Of a DNA stretch of 64,000 bases, positions 33,072-45,033 are shown in pieces. The notes beneath the pieces were generated by a model. It saw only the letters and a list, made by a program, of their open reading frames with translations, had not been told where the DNA came from and did not search any database. Each line of letters begins with the position of its first letter. Positions within the stretch are counted from its first letter, which is position 1. The stretch covers positions 5,345,001-5,409,000 of the forward strand of contig NC_065875.1 in NCBI RefSeq assembly GCF_933775445.1, in the 5' to 3' direction. The DNA comes from Argentina anserina (taxonomy: Eukaryota > Streptophyta > Magnoliopsida > Rosales > Rosaceae). A program made the position numbers and the translations under genes.

Positions 33072-34245
33072 ATGGAATCGAGAAATGCATCTTTCTTTGA
33101 AAATGTATTTCCACGGAAGTCTAGAGAGGAATTCAATTCTTCTAAACGGGCACGTGAAGACAACCGAGCCGAAACTGATGATGCTCAGGATCAAGAATCT
33201 GAGTCGAAGTCCGAATCTGAGTCTGAGGTTGAACCTAGACGAAATAAAAGGGCAAGGACCGCAAAGTCCTATGGACCTGACTTCTTGTCATATATGGTTG
33301 AAGGTGATCCCCGTACCTTCAAAGAGGCTGTTAGCTCTATTGATGGTCCTCTATGGAAAGAAGCAATCAAAAGTGAGGTTGACTCCATCATGCAAAATCA
33401 CACTTGGGAATTAGTGGATTTGCCACCTGGATGTAAGCCTTTGACTTCCAAGTGGATTTTCAAAAAGAAATTAAAAGTTGATGGGTCAATAGACAAGTAC
33501 AAGGCTAGACTTGTTATTAAAGGCTATAGGAAAAATGAGGGTTTGGTTTATTTTGACACTTATTCTCCTGTGACGAGAATAACATCCATACGGATGGTAC
33601 TTGCAAGTGCAGCGTTGCACAAACTTGAAGTACACCAAATGGATGTAAAGACGGCTTTCCTAAATGGAGATGTAGAAGAAGAAATCTACATGGAACAACC
33701 AGAAGGTTTTTCTGCTCCTTCTCAGAGTAAGAAGGTGTGCAGATTGGTTAAGTCATTATATGGCTTAAAACAAGCACCAAAACAATGGCATGAGAAATTT
33801 GATAATGCCATGATCACCAGTGGATTTAGAATAAATGAAGGTGATAAGTGTGTATATATCAAAGACACTGAAAATGGATATATCATTTTATGTCTGTATG
33901 TGGATGATATGCTTATCGGTGGGAGCAACGATAAGATGATCAGGTCTACTAAAGACATGTTGAATTCTAAGTTTGACATGAAAGACTTGAGACTTGCTGA
34001 TGTCATTTTAGGAATTAAAATTACGAAAACATCAGAAGAGCTAGTGTTGAGTCAAACACACTATGTGGACAATATTCTTGGGAAATTTGACAAGGAAGGT
34101 TCTGGAATTGTCAGAACTCCTGAAGATTTGAATCTACATTTGTCCAAGAATAAAGGTGAAAGTGTTTCTCAATTAGAGTATTCAAGAATAATTGGGAGTC
34201 TAATGTACTTAACAAGTTGTACAAGATCTAGCTTATGCGGTTCAT
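33072..34245 (+). pseudogene. Copia reverse transcriptase
   Basis: A 391-codon open frame with an acidic, low-complexity linker (SESKSESESEVEP) and then the RT: WKEAIKSEVDSIMQNHTWEL, KWIFKKKLKVDGSIDKYKAR, YSPVTRITSIRMVLASAA and QMDVKTAFLNGDVEEEIYM. The catalytic LYVDD box is present, with the expected SLYGLKQAPKQWHEKFD upstream. The frame runs to ...[17 protein letters not shown] sequence and is lost near 34230, just where RNase H should begin. This is the best preserved part of the element. Confidence 0.9.
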
Positions 34246-34831
34246 AAGCTAAGTAGGTACACGAGTAATCCTGAAGCTATGCATTCGCAAGCGATTGGAA
34301 GAGTACTCAAATACCTAAGGTATACTCGTACCTACGGGTTGCACTACACATCATACCCAGCTGTTATAGAAGGGTTCACTGATGCGAACTGGATATCTGA
34401 CATGAAAGACTCAAAGTCTACTAGCGGATATGTATTTACGCTAGGGGGTGCAGCCGTATCCTGGAAGTCCTCAAAACAAACAGTTATAACTAGATCCACA
34501 ATGGAGTATGAGTTTGTAGCACTAGACAAATATGGGGAAGAAGCAGAATGGCTACGCCAGTTCATAGAGGACATTCCTAGATGGACCAAACTTGTGCCTG
34601 CGATTAGTATACATTGTGATTAGCAGGGCACAGAGTAAGATGTATAATGGTAAGTCTAGACACATTCGTCGAAGACATAATACCATTAGACAACTACTCT
34701 CAACTAGAGTTATCTCTATAGACTATGTAAATTCTAAGGATAATATTGCTGATCCTTTAACTAAAGGGTTAAACAGAGAGTTAGTTGAAAAAACATCGAA
34801 GGGAATGGGACTAAAGCCCATTGGAAATTAA
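34246..34831 (+). pseudogene. Copia RNase H, frame-shifted
   Basis: From 34279 the reading [20 protein letters not shown] is followed by [20 protein letters not shown] and [27 protein letters not shown] stands where Copia usually has STMEAEF. A further frame change near 34610 leads to RHIRRRHNTIRQLL and DNIADPLTKGL, the end of the polyprotein. At least two frame changes separate it from RT. Confidence 0.88.
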
Positions 34832-35410
34832 AAATCACTACAGTGGATACCCAACCTAGCTGACTGGAGATCCCAAGATCTAGGTTCAAAAGGGAAAACC
34901 AAACTGTAGAGATTAGTTCGGATCACTGTGGGGAGTTCCCCAAGTCCATTCCTATGATAAAAACCAGTGATACCCGTAAAGGATGAGGTTAAGTTAAAAC
35001 TTTTAATGATTCTTATGCGTCGAGAAATCGAGTATAGTAATGCGGGTTACTCTTAATTAAGAGATCACCTATGCAAGAAAGAAGTGGGGCCGCTTCTAGG
35101 GGAGTTAATGAGGGCATAACTCTTATCAAACTACTTGCAGAACCAGACGTGTGTTCCATGGCCAAAATGGGCACAAAAATGAGAACCGAAGTGTACCAGG
35201 GAGACTCCTGTGTAAAGTATGTTATCATTTACACAAATGACGAATAGTTCAAAGACATCGCGTCTACTATTTAGTTAGTAAAGTAAGCATACTTTTATAA
35301 GGGAAGGTTCAAAGGGTCAAACCTACCTATCCTATGCAGGTTTCAACCGTAGAAATCTATCACCAAATTCTATCGAGTCTTTGGTGGCCAATTTCATTCA
35401 TGTGGGGAAT

Positions 35411-36264
35411 TGTTGGAAAAATGGTTGGAAAAACCATTTAAAACCAAATTTTAATTGATTAATTAAATTAAGTTAAACTTATAATTAATCAAAGATGAAC
35501 ATAGATTTGAGTTCTCCATAATGAGGGCTACAAGATCATATGTTTCTTTGTGTAATTTGGTTTGTGGGTGAATAAGAAATTGTCACTCAAAGATGGCTAC
35601 TTAGAATGAGGGAAATGTATTTGTCCCACATTGGAAAAGAGAAGTGTTGAAAAGACTTTATATAGAATCCATTGTGTATGGATTGTAAAGTGTGTAAGCC
35701 CCCTTATACCCTCTCGCGCACGCGCAGGGGGGGTGCAAATCCTAGGTCGCAAGGGAAACTCGTGTATGCCCGTGCAACCTGCGGACACGAATGCAACACC
35801 GAATTGAGGGTCGGAACGCAGATTCTTTTTACATTTCCGAAAATTCGGTTTTGACTTTTCAAATTCTCTTGACTGTTCATATTCTTCTTTTGTAACAACT
35901 GAGTTATTGTGTGTTATGGAGAATTATAACAGAATTGAAATCAATGTTTGTAACATTTGTAACTCATATATGTTATTCTTTGGTGATAGATAGAGGTACC
36001 TTTCGAGTTCGTTGAGGGTTCTAGTTAGTAGTGCAACTTTCTAGAATTGTTTAGTCGTTATATCCTGGGAGACAAGCGCCAAGCATCCTTGCACCGGTAG
36101 AGGAGGCGTAAACGTCTTAAGGACAGTGTGGTATCACACACGTCTCAACTAGTTCTTCCATCACAAATCGTTCGGTATTTTTGTTGAATTTCTTTTCGTG
36201 TTCTTCACTTCTGATTTATAATTATTTATAATTCAACTTATTAAATTATGTATGCAATATATCA
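35411..36264 (+). repeat. Copia 3' LTR, 854 bp
   Basis: Begins TGTTGGAAAAATGG and ends aatatatca, directly followed by CTATC. Its first ~196 bp match 32037-32232 with about four differences by eye. A polypurine stretch precedes it. Confidence 0.93.
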
Positions 36265-36269
36265 CTATC

Positions 36270-37388
36270 TACTGCTCATCTTTTTTTCTTCTTCGTCTGT
36301 TACCTCTTTTCAATGATTTTGATACAAAATGATTTATTGATTTAATACCACACTTGCAACTTTTTGAATATATTGTATGTTAGACGTGTTCTTCCGTATG
36401 ATTGCTATTCAATGTTTATGAATACCGCTCTCAGTTGCTCTCAGTTCTTGCTATGAAAATTATAAGAAGAGTTCTTAACTTCTTATATCCATTTAAATTT
36501 TATTTTATTTTCTCTCATTATATCTCTTTGAGAGATGAGAGCACTATTTTATTTTCTTTTAACAATCATTAAAGAAAAACCTAACGCGTGTAGGAATGCT
36601 ATATCCGATTTGATTACTATGTAACCAGGGCTTTGTGTTTGTGTATGTGTTCTAATAATAGTCAGATTCTTTTGGAGGAGATGAAAACCGTACCGGTGCT
36701 AAATCCTTGCCTGACGATTGGAGTTTGGATTACACACTAGAACTGCAATTAGTCATCCCTTTATATTTTGATCAATTGGTGTTCAACTTGACGCTCTCTC
36801 TTATTTGCGTTTCACTTATCAATATATCATTTTTTGTTCTAATTCTCATTTCATCTTCATGGCTGTGTGGTTGATGGTTAAATTATGATAGTTTAATGTA
36901 ATTTATTATGTTAATCCAAGTTGGATTGCTTCTCTACATTCGTTTTCTCTGTCTATCCCTTCTGATAGAGAGACAAAATAATACAGCGGAGGAGCAGACT
37001 TCTACTTTTAAGTTGTTTAGGTGAATGATAGTAATCTAATCGATTTCTATTCTCTTTCCACAATGCACTCCAAGGAATAGAATAACCACACGTTCATCGA
37101 TCAATGTTGTTGCTATATCCGATTCGGGGTACTTTCTCACACAAATTGCTAGATGATTTTACCAATCGAGGGACAAAGAAAATAAAATGAACAACGCACG
37201 TCCAGGTGTGGTTTTCTCACACATACATAGCGCGTGTAGGAAGGCCAGTTTCTATTTGAAAGATATTGGGTACTTTTTTTTTTTTGAAAAAATATGAATA
37301 ATTTCATTAGGCATCAAGTCAACCAACTATTGCTGGGTCAGGTAGGAGCAAGCACTAATACAATATACAAGAACACGCTCTTTATTCA
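36270..37388. other. AT-rich DNA with a possible LINE tail
   Basis: No gene recognised. At about 37274-37330 a T-run followed by gaaaaaatatgaataatttcattagg looks, on the minus strand, like the 3' end and poly(A) of a LINE. This is a weak call. The phrase gcgtgtaggaa occurs at about 36585 and 37223. Confidence 0.4.
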
Positions 37389-37724
37389 TACAATGATAAG
37401 AGCACTGTGTGCGACGTTCTTAACATGTTTTTACCTCAATTTGTACTTTGCTTAACCCTTATTGTTGTAGTATTGAGTCATTAAGTCGTAGTAAGAGTCT
37501 TAGGCGGTATTGGATGTATTTTTGTGCTTACATGAGTTAAAAACGCATAATTGGTCTAGAGTCCTAGTTTGACTATGAATCTTTGTTAGGTTTCGAAACT
37601 AATTATCTATTACTTATGATTTTATTTTCTTATTTTCAGATTGGATTGAAGAGATAATTAAAGAAAAAGAGATGGAGCCAAGTCATGCAACAATTAAATA
37701 GAAGATGATCATTAAATGCATAAA

Positions 37725-37830
37725 AACATGGCATGATTTAGGGAATAAAACATGGCATGATTTAGAGAATAAAACATGGCATGATTTAGGAAATAAAACA
37801 TGACATGATTTAGGGAGATAAAACATGACA
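37725..37830. repeat. Short tandem repeat, about four units of 24-27 bp
   Basis: Units read approximately aaaacatggcatgatttagrgaat. The last two units are diverged. It lies in the solo-LTR-like element at 37394-40505. Confidence 0.85.
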
Positions 37831-38022
37831 TTATTATAGAAAGAAAGAGGCAAGTTCAAACCCTCCTTCTTTCCTCTATAAATACAGGCTTCACCTCTCA
37901 AATAACATCACTTCTCATTTGCATTCAAGAACCAAAACTCTACCTCAAACATCCTTCACCAAAACAACAAGCCGTTCTCCTCCATATACCAATTCTATCT
38001 CCACTGAAATCACCATTGAAGA

Positions 38023-39592
38023 TGATAGGAGCACAAAGTGTGACATTCTTAATGTATATATGCCATATTCTTATGCTTTGTTACTTCTTATTTAGTTGTT
38101 TTAGGTTCATATTTATCATTTCTATGTTCTAAGTAGAGCTATTTCGAATTTAGATGAATTGATGATGAAATTATGCTAAGTATTAGAACTCCTTATTGAG
38201 CTAAGATTCCTTACTCGACTAGGACTCTACTTTCCTATTTTCATTCTTTCCTATTCCTTAATCAACGATTTCTTTTCAGGAAAGACAAATCATATTTGGA
38301 AAGGAAGAAGAGTTGCCGAGATGCATTCCTAGTTGAACAAGGAAATCATATCCGAGTTGAAGAAGGAGAAGAGGAGGCCGACCTAGCTACTCCTAGTTGG
38401 ACCAAGATTGTTGCCGTGCAGCCTAATTGTGATCTCCCTATTGGATTTGGTTTCCTACATCAAGTTGGATATGGAGTACATAAATCAAATCCATAACAAA
38501 GAGGATTTCAGTTTCCCAATTGGTTTCTATCTCCTTATGGGACGGCAAGAAGGCTTCCTAAACTCCTATATATAGAGGCTCGGCCTCTCCATTCAGATCA
38601 TCATCAGCCCTACACACAAACACAAGCCTAGCTCTGTCGAATTCATCCCTCACCCTTCCAAGAAATCCTAAAACCGATTCCATCATTCCCCACCAATCAA
38701 TAGCCTTCAAACAGGCTTGTGAAGAAGGTTTCATCCATAGAAGTCACGGCTATACACTTGTGGATTGCTTGATTTATAAAGTGTAACCATGATTCACTCT
38801 TGTTTAAATTCGGTTTTGGTTTTGTTCTTGTTCTTGGATGAAGCTTGCAATTTGTGTTGTGTAATCTTGTTTCAATTTTGTCTATGAAATAGCTACTTGA
38901 TTCAATTTGTATAAAGGATTCGAAAATTATATTTTGGTTTTATGAAAGTTCTGTTTTGGTTTCTGCCGAGTTGTATGTATGATCAATTTCGATTTCTAAG
39001 TGTTATGACTATGCTTGTAGCATGATATTTAGGTTGTTGGATTAAAGACTTATGCTAAGAACATGCTTATTCCTTTATATGTGATTTTCGAATTGCATGG
39101 TTGTTGGTTAAGTAAGTGACATACTTGATGAATTCAATGTGCATGGATTTGGAATTACATGATGAAGATGAACATGTTAGATTTCGATTATGGCTGCTTG
39201 GTATTGATCGAATGTGTTATGTGTCTATGTGTTTAGGTTACTGCTTAGAACCCTAAATGCATGATCCATCCTTGGTTGTTCATTATATAGTCTCGGCATG
39301 ATTCTAATAGGAAGTCATGAAGCTTGTTCGATTTCTTTTATATGAGTTGTTTTGGTGATTGTTTATGTGTTGGTTGGTTGATCACATGTATATATTAGTT
39401 TAGGTTTTATTTACTGTTTTTATGATTCAATCCGAAACCTATATCAACCTTTTTATATCTTTATGAATTCGTGTTAATTGATGTGATCCTAAGCCCTGGT
39501 TGGATCCCCGGTTTGTGAACGATACCCTCTTGCTTTATACTACTAACGATGCTTACAGGGTTAAATATTGATGTCGAGTAATCGAGCAATCA
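38023..39592 (+). mobile_element. Nested solo-LTR-like element, 1570 bp
   Basis: It starts TGATAGGAGCACAAAGTGTG and ends cgagcaatca, inside the element 37394-40505. Flanking bases are gaaga on the left and taaga on the right, a 5-bp duplication with one mismatch. Its end region (ggttggatccccggtttgtg, tactactaacgatgcttaca) is nearly identical to the reverse complement of 51364-51480. The internal ORF at 38296-38496 has no recognisable domain. Confidence 0.82.
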
Positions 39593-40510
39593 TAAGAAGA
39601 CACACCTCCAAGGTTCCTACAACGTGTGATTCTCGCAACTCTTCTTCATGGGTTTGTTCGTTTTTGATTTTTTACAATACTTTGTCTATAAAGATTGTAG
39701 TATGATGTTTGTGTTAGATTATTGTTTTGTATTAAGAATCGAAATTTTCAAATTGTTTTATTAGATTATTGGTTCTTTGCCGAATTGATGATTCCTATAA
39801 TTAATGAGTTTGTATTTCTATTATTGTGTTTTAATCATCTTTCTCATATTTTTAGATAATTTTCAGATATGTGCATATGAATTTAGTGTTTGGATGCAGT
39901 CTAGATTGTGTTTGAGTACTAGATTCATCAACCATATTGACACAAATCGAATCATGCCCTAAGTAGGTTCGGTTTGTGCTGATTAAAAGTGGTAAAAATT
40001 CTGGAAATTTGCATGTGAAACCATGGTGGGTGACGCCACACATGAAACATGTCTCAAACAAAGATTTGGTGCTTAAATGTAATCTTGTTTGATTTCTACT
40101 CTAAGTGTTATTGAATTCGATTGGATGCAAATTTAGATTAGGCCATAAGTCAATCTAAATGTTAAATGAAATCTTGCATGATTAGATGATTTCCTAAGGC
40201 TCTAATTGTATTGGTGTCTAAAAAGTATGTAATTGGTCGAATTAGAATGCATGATAGGTTTGAACTTGTAATTATGTGGTGTAATGATAAATTTGGTTTA
40301 AACTTGTTAAAGAGAGTCGATCATGTAAATAGTAATTTAGGTTTTATTTTAGTAGTTAATAATCAATCTCAAACCCCCCATTATTTGTTAACATTAAAAG
40401 TTTAGAGTTCCCTTCAATTCTCCGGAAAGAACGATCCATGCTTATTCTATACTAACAATGATGTTTTACAGGTTTATTATAGACGTTTTAATTAACGCTC
40501 TATCATACAA

Positions 40511-42638
40511 CTACAAAATAAAACTGAAATTTCAAACATAACCAATAACCGGTTTAATGAAACTGAAAAAAACTAAAGAAAACAATAACTTATATAGTTA
40601 CATACATGAGGTAGGACTCGCAACTTGATCATGTGTACCTTTCAAACCAAATAACGAGTGAAACCCTACCTCACATGAGTAGGGATCTTCCCTTGTTGCA
40701 AAAGGATTACTCCCGTGCAACAACTTTGTCCAGTACAAGCCCAACCCAAATGACATAAATAAATAAGGTAACCTAAAGCCCAATTCAAAGAACACAGGCC
40801 CAACCTTATTCTCGTCTCTATCTATTGGATTCGATTGGCGTCGTACTTGTCACGGGAGTCACCTACTGCCGCTCTATATGGCGACTTCCCAAGCCTCCAA
40901 ACCATGACCGTGAGTGTGGTCCTCAAACCAATGGGTCTAATCTGCAAATTGAGTTCTTTATCCAACCTCCACCGAAGCCTCGTCGTCCGCCAAACTAGAT
41001 GGAAACTTGCTGCAAATCAAAAGCGTTAAAGCAAGGGAGAACAACCCTGTCATATCCTAATAGGAGAGAGTAAAGATACACAAGTTGTGCAACACAACCT
41101 AGTCCAAACTCCCCACAATGACTCAAAGAAACCTCCACAGAACGAGATAAAATCTTGCAACTCTGGCACCTCTCGTCTTCCATCACTGAACCCCGTCCCC
41201 GTCAGAGGAGATGCGCTGCCACACAGTAGACGGAGAGCAAAAGCCGCTGCCGCCGCCGCTTTTACAAAACCTAGGGATTCGATATACAAAGCTCTGAAAA
41301 GTATGGAGCTCTTAAGAACGACTACAAATAACTACAACATTATTTAATATATTTGTATTTTCAATTGTCTTCATTTGCCTTTTTCAATCTTTTTTTTAAT
41401 ATTATCATAATCAAAGAAATTTGTCATGCAGAACCGCTAAATGTATGTTTCCTATACTATCCTTAATTTATCCAATTAGTTATATTTGAATAGGAGGTAA
41501 GAAAGTAGAATTAAAAAAATTACTTTATCTTACAAACTCTACCAAGAAACTGCACTTGTTCAAACAATAGTAAAATGGGTTGGTTTATGAATTATGAGTA
41601 GTAAAACAATAAGCACATATTTCTGCATGTGTCTTGACGTGTGCAAGAATGTTAGTTATTTATTAAAAGAATAAAATCTTATATATAAATCGGGCGGGAA
41701 ATCCATACATCCATACTACCCAATGAATGCGCAAACAAGGCGTCCCTTGTGTGTTTAAAAACATTGAGGACTCCTTGTCTTTGAATTATATAGACAAATA
41801 CTTATCAAAAATATGAGTGTAATTACCGTCAGAATACGAATTGAGTTTGATGAATCAATCGGGCATAATAGCTGGATCTTTAGGCACCAACAGCCTACAA
41901 GGCGAATTTTAAGTTTTCAAAGAAGAAACGAGTGTCGTATCGAGATAATGTGGTTTGACCGTGCAAGTCCCAGCAATAAGTCCATGAGTTGGTAGGGCAG
42001 TGGTTCCTCCTCAATAGATAATCCGTTCATATTTTCTAGCAGGAACATTTTAATTTGATGCTTTGAAAAATATATGATGGTACACGAGCTGCTCATTAAA
42101 CAATCGTCTTTTTTTTCTTTTTGATTAAAAACTCTATAGTCGTATAACAGAAACAAAAGATTCAAGTAATCATCCCTTCGGTTATGCTTGTATTTTCAGC
42201 TATAACCTACAGTTTGCCTAATCTTAGATCCGCAATTAGCCAATTAGAAACTGGGTAGCGTAATTAAGTTGTTGAGTTCTCTTAAAAAAAATTTAAGTTG
42301 TTGAGTTGTAGTGAATCCTTGAGGAGTGGTCGGCGCAATCTGATTAGTCTCTGGTAATTTAGACTAAAATTCTCAGAACACGTTTACATCTTTTCCACGT
42401 GTTCTTTCTCATAAATAAATTATATAAAAATAAAATTTAAATTTAAAAATAGGCTTCATAATTGACCCAGAGACTTCTAGGTATGAAATTCAGTCTAGAG
42501 CTTTCCATAATGAAATATTATTCCAAGAAAAATAAAAAAAAGGGAACAAGTTGGCGGATAAGGATCTATTGAATTTGAATGCAGTGGGGACTTACAATTC
42601 CCCTCACAACATGTCTCATTACTTGCATCCAATGCAAT
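40511..42638. other. Intergenic DNA, possible LINE 5' fragment
   Basis: No gene recognised. The GC-richer stretch at about 40800-41290, read on the minus strand, has features seen in 5' leaders of plant L1-type elements (ccgctgccgccgccgc-type runs, short frames), but no ORF1 or endonuclease follows. About 41340-42560 is AT-rich without a gene. Confidence 0.3.
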
Positions 42639-42655
42639 AGTTTCGTACTTCCTGC

Positions 42656-42772
42656 TTACTGGTTGGCTCTAAAGGCAACGAGGCAGGCTGTTCCTGTAGT
42701 TTCAGAACATTGGCGACACATATGGAAGCTCAAAATTCCACTTAAGATGAGCCATTTTCTCTAGAGATTTTT
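42656..42772 (+). pseudogene. LINE ORF2 zinc-binding (zf-RVT) fragment, left part
   Basis: The reading gives HWRHIWKLKIPLKMSHFL, stop, RFLW, the start of the zf-RVT domain that follows RT in plant LINEs. One TAG interrupts it. The rest of the domain resumes after the insert. Confidence 0.75.
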
Positions 42773-43273
42773 GTGGAAAAATAGTGAATTTCACTATTTA
42801 TTCAAAATTAATTTAATTAAAAGAATTTGAGTGGACACACTTAAATTTGTAATGATAAATATGAACTTGTATTCTCTGGTATTAAGAGCTACAAAACGTA
42901 TATTTATCTGGTTAAATTGGTTATGGTGTGAATAAGAAATTATCACTATAAACGTGAAAGCTATTTGAATTTCGGAATGTGTGACGACTTAACCAATTTT
43001 ATTTTGTAAACGTCAAATTCAATACGATTAAATTTTGTAACGACAGATTTAATGAGATTGAATTCTGTAACCGTCGAATTCATTGTGTAACCGTCGTAAC
43101 ACGAAATGAAATTCATTGAACTAACGGTCGTAACGTATAAAAATTCATTATGTAACCGTTAGAACTTATGATAAGAAATTCATTTCTGAATGCATGACAA
43201 TTCATTTAGTGATCAGATTTCCTCTCTATAAATCGTGACATATTCCTTCATTCAAAAACATAATTTGAAACAG
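42773..43273. mobile_element. LTR-like insert within the LINE
   Basis: This AT-rich stretch separates the two parts of the zf-RVT domain. Its start (tggaaaaatagtgaatttca, then ttaatttaattaaaag) resembles the first bases of the Copia LTR at 35411. It contains the repeated phrase gtaaccgtcg/taacggtcg. The end near 43273 and a target duplication are not certain. Confidence 0.5.
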
Positions 43274-43277
43274 ATAC

Positions 43278-44116
43278 ATGTGGTCTCTTTATCAGTGGTA
43301 TATCATTCCTCATCCAAATTGTTTGAGATGTCCGTTATTTGATGCAACGCCCTTGCACGCAACATGGTCTTGCTCTTCATGTGTTGCGGTGTTGGAGAGG
43401 GTGAGCTTTTACTCCAAACTGAATCCGGGTATGCTGGTGAATTTTTTTGATTTTATTGATCATGTTATCTCAGTCCTTGCTATGGATGAGATGAAGTTGT
43501 TGGTAATAATATTGTGGAGTAAATGGAATGAGCGGAATAAGGTCACTCATGGTGAAAACTCTTGCCCCCCTGTGGTGATATATGATCAATGTGTGCGATT
43601 ATGGGAGAGTTTGTTGGCTGTGCAGCATGCTAGTCTTCAAGCTCAATTTAGTGGGATCACTAGGCACGTTAGCACCATTTGGAGGCCTCCGCGCCCGGGT
43701 ATTCTGAAATTAAATTGTGATGCTTCCGTTATTGATAATGAACATGTTGTTGGGGTGGGGGTTGTCTTAAGAAATAGCTTGGGCAATTTGGTGTTCATGG
43801 TGAGAGAGTTCATGGGCGCCTTTGACCTTATGCGGCTGAGTTAGAAGCTATAATTAAAGGGCTAGAGGTTGTAATACATAGAGGTTAGCAGCTAGGTGAG
43901 GTGGAAACTGATTGTCTAGCGGTTGTTAACTTGATAAATGATGTTGGTGAGTGCCTTACTGAAGAAGGCGTGTTGGTTGAGAGGGCTCGTGTGTTGCTTG
44001 TTGCGTTTGGAATTGCTTATGTTCCTCGAAGTGCTAATGGTGCTGCTCATTCCGTAGCTCAGTTTGTAGCCCTTGTAGAAGGGCGTTATTTGTGGTTAGG
44101 GGTTGGGCCTAGCTAA
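43278..44116 (+). pseudogene. LINE ORF2 C-terminus (zf-RVT end and RNase H-like domain)
   Basis: The first part reads PHPNCLRCPLFDATPLHATW, the Cys/His portion of zf-RVT. LWSKWNERNKVTHGE follows, then the RNase H-like domain LKLNCDASVIDNEHVVGVGV and VLRNSLGNLV. A frame change near 43835-43890 leads to ETDCLAVVNLIND, then AYVPRSANGAAHSVAQFVAL, the conserved end of this domain. In plant LINEs this domain degrades RNA in RNA-DNA hybrids. It is broken by the frame change and lacks the RT upstream. Confidence 0.87.
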
Positions 44117-44412
44117 CTGATGGATGTCATTTTGCATGACGGACCCGTAATTGATTGTAGTAGGTGGGGAATGAGTGGGGTTTCTATGTCCACCATCGAT
44201 TGTTCCCATGTTTTGTAATTTGCTTATGTTCCATAGCTCAGTTTGTAGCCAGTGTAGAAGAGCGCTATTTGTGGTTAGGGGTTAGACATAGTTGGTTCAT
44301 GGATGTCATTTTGCATGACGGACCTATAACTGATTATAATAGGTAGAGAATGATTGGGGTTTCTATGTCCACCACCGATTGTTCCCATGTTTTGTAATTT
44401 GCTTTTGTTTTG
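44055..44412 (+). repeat. Tandem duplication of 179 bp at the LINE 3' end
   Basis: tagctcagtttgtag starts at 44055 and at 44234. Both copies continue through ttgtggttaggggtt, catgacgga and cccatgttttgtaatttgctt. It covers the last codons of ORF2 and part of the 3' UTR. Confidence 0.92.
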
Positions 44413-44464
44413 AATAAAATTCTAGATATCATTCTCATCAAAAAAAAAAAAGTTTCGTACTTCC

Positions 44465-44900
44465 GTTCAATCAAACTATCAAAGAACTGTATCCAAAGAT
44501 TAAAAAAAAAACTATCAAAGAACTTGTCAAACACAAGAATATTTAACTTGCAGAAAAAGTTGGAAATGGTCATCTGCACCCTGGAAATATCCAGAACAGA
44601 TTTTCCATAATAACACAAGGATTAAGAAGGAAAATGAATAAATGAAGCACTAATCATCCCCTCTAAACAGGATTTAAAACAAGCTTACATGAGTTACATC
44701 CTCATCATGGAAACTGAAAACAGAGACCTAAATTGAACATTGCAACTAACAAGTCAATGTCAATGGCGTTCAAATCAAGAACCCATTTTCCCACATCTAT
44801 CAATCTTAATTTCTGTACAAATCCAGTTCTCCTAGCTAGCCATAGATTTCCTGAATCTCGTAGTACCCAAAAACCAGAATCACATCAGCAACACACACAG
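44465..44900. other. 3' flank of the small minus-strand gene
   Basis: No recognised coding sequence. It contains the continuation of the LINE target (gttcaatcaaac) and probably part of the 3' UTR of the 45034-45246 gene. Confidence 0.4.
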
Positions 44901-44949
44901 AAGAAGAAGAAGAAGAAGAAGAAGAAGAAGAAGAAGAAGAAGAAGAAGA

Positions 44950-44980
<31 letters not shown>
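44901..44980. repeat. (GAA)n-(GA)n compound microsatellite
   Basis: About 18 AAG units followed by GA repeats to 44980, about 50 bp downstream of the stop codon of the minus-strand gene. It is likely transcribed in its 3' UTR as (TTC)n/(TC)n. The poly-Lys and poly-Phe ORFs across it are artefacts. Confidence 0.96.
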
Positions 44981-44983
<3 letters not shown>

Positions 44984-45033
44984 ACTAAATAATATCTGGG
45001 TCTTAATCGGAGCTGGGTGCTTATTAGTTTGAG

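Larger units (their letters stand above)
32037..36264 (+). mobile_element. Ty1/Copia LTR retrotransposon, 5' half deleted, 4.2 kb
   Basis: It starts TGTTGAAAAAATGG and ends gcaatatatca. The 5-bp target duplication CTATC flanks it exactly at 32032-32036 and 36265-36269. The 5' LTR is cut after about 196 bp (32037 to about 32232). Primer-binding site, gag and protease are missing, and integrase follows from about 32400. RT, RNase H, a polypurine tract catgtggggaat and a complete 854-bp 3' LTR follow. Gene order (integrase before RT) defines Copia. Confidence 0.92.
37394..40505 (+). mobile_element. Solo-LTR-like element (TG...CA, target duplication TACAA), interrupted by a relative
   Basis: It starts TGATAAGAGCACTGTGTGCG and ends cgctctatca. 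TACAA flanks it exactly at 37389-37393 and 40506-40510. Without the nested copy (38023-39592) it is about 1.54 kb. It has no coding sequence. Three related copies in the window share their ends and lack an interior, so solo LTRs left by LTR-LTR recombination are the simplest reading. A short non-coding (LARD/TRIM-like) family is the alternative. A short tandem repeat acatggcatgatttag lies at about 37725-37830. Confidence 0.82.
42653..44450 (+). mobile_element. LINE (L1-type) 3' end with poly(A) and 14-bp target duplication
   Basis: AGTTTCGTACTTCC occurs at 42639-42652 and again right after the A-run at 44451-44464, a typical variable-length duplication of target-primed insertion. The element ends with aataaaattctagatatc, ctcatc and an A-run. 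It is 5'-truncated: only the end of ORF2 is present (the zf-RVT and RNase H-like domains). An AT-rich LTR-like stretch of about 500 bp lies inside it (about 42773-43273). Confidence 0.85.

Noticed and set aside
33722..34006. 94-codon minus-strand ORF
   Set aside because: Antisense shadow of the Copia reverse transcriptase.
41087..41347. Ala-rich ORF as a gene
   Set aside because: Short, low complexity (GCC repeats), no family resemblance; more likely a LINE leader fragment.
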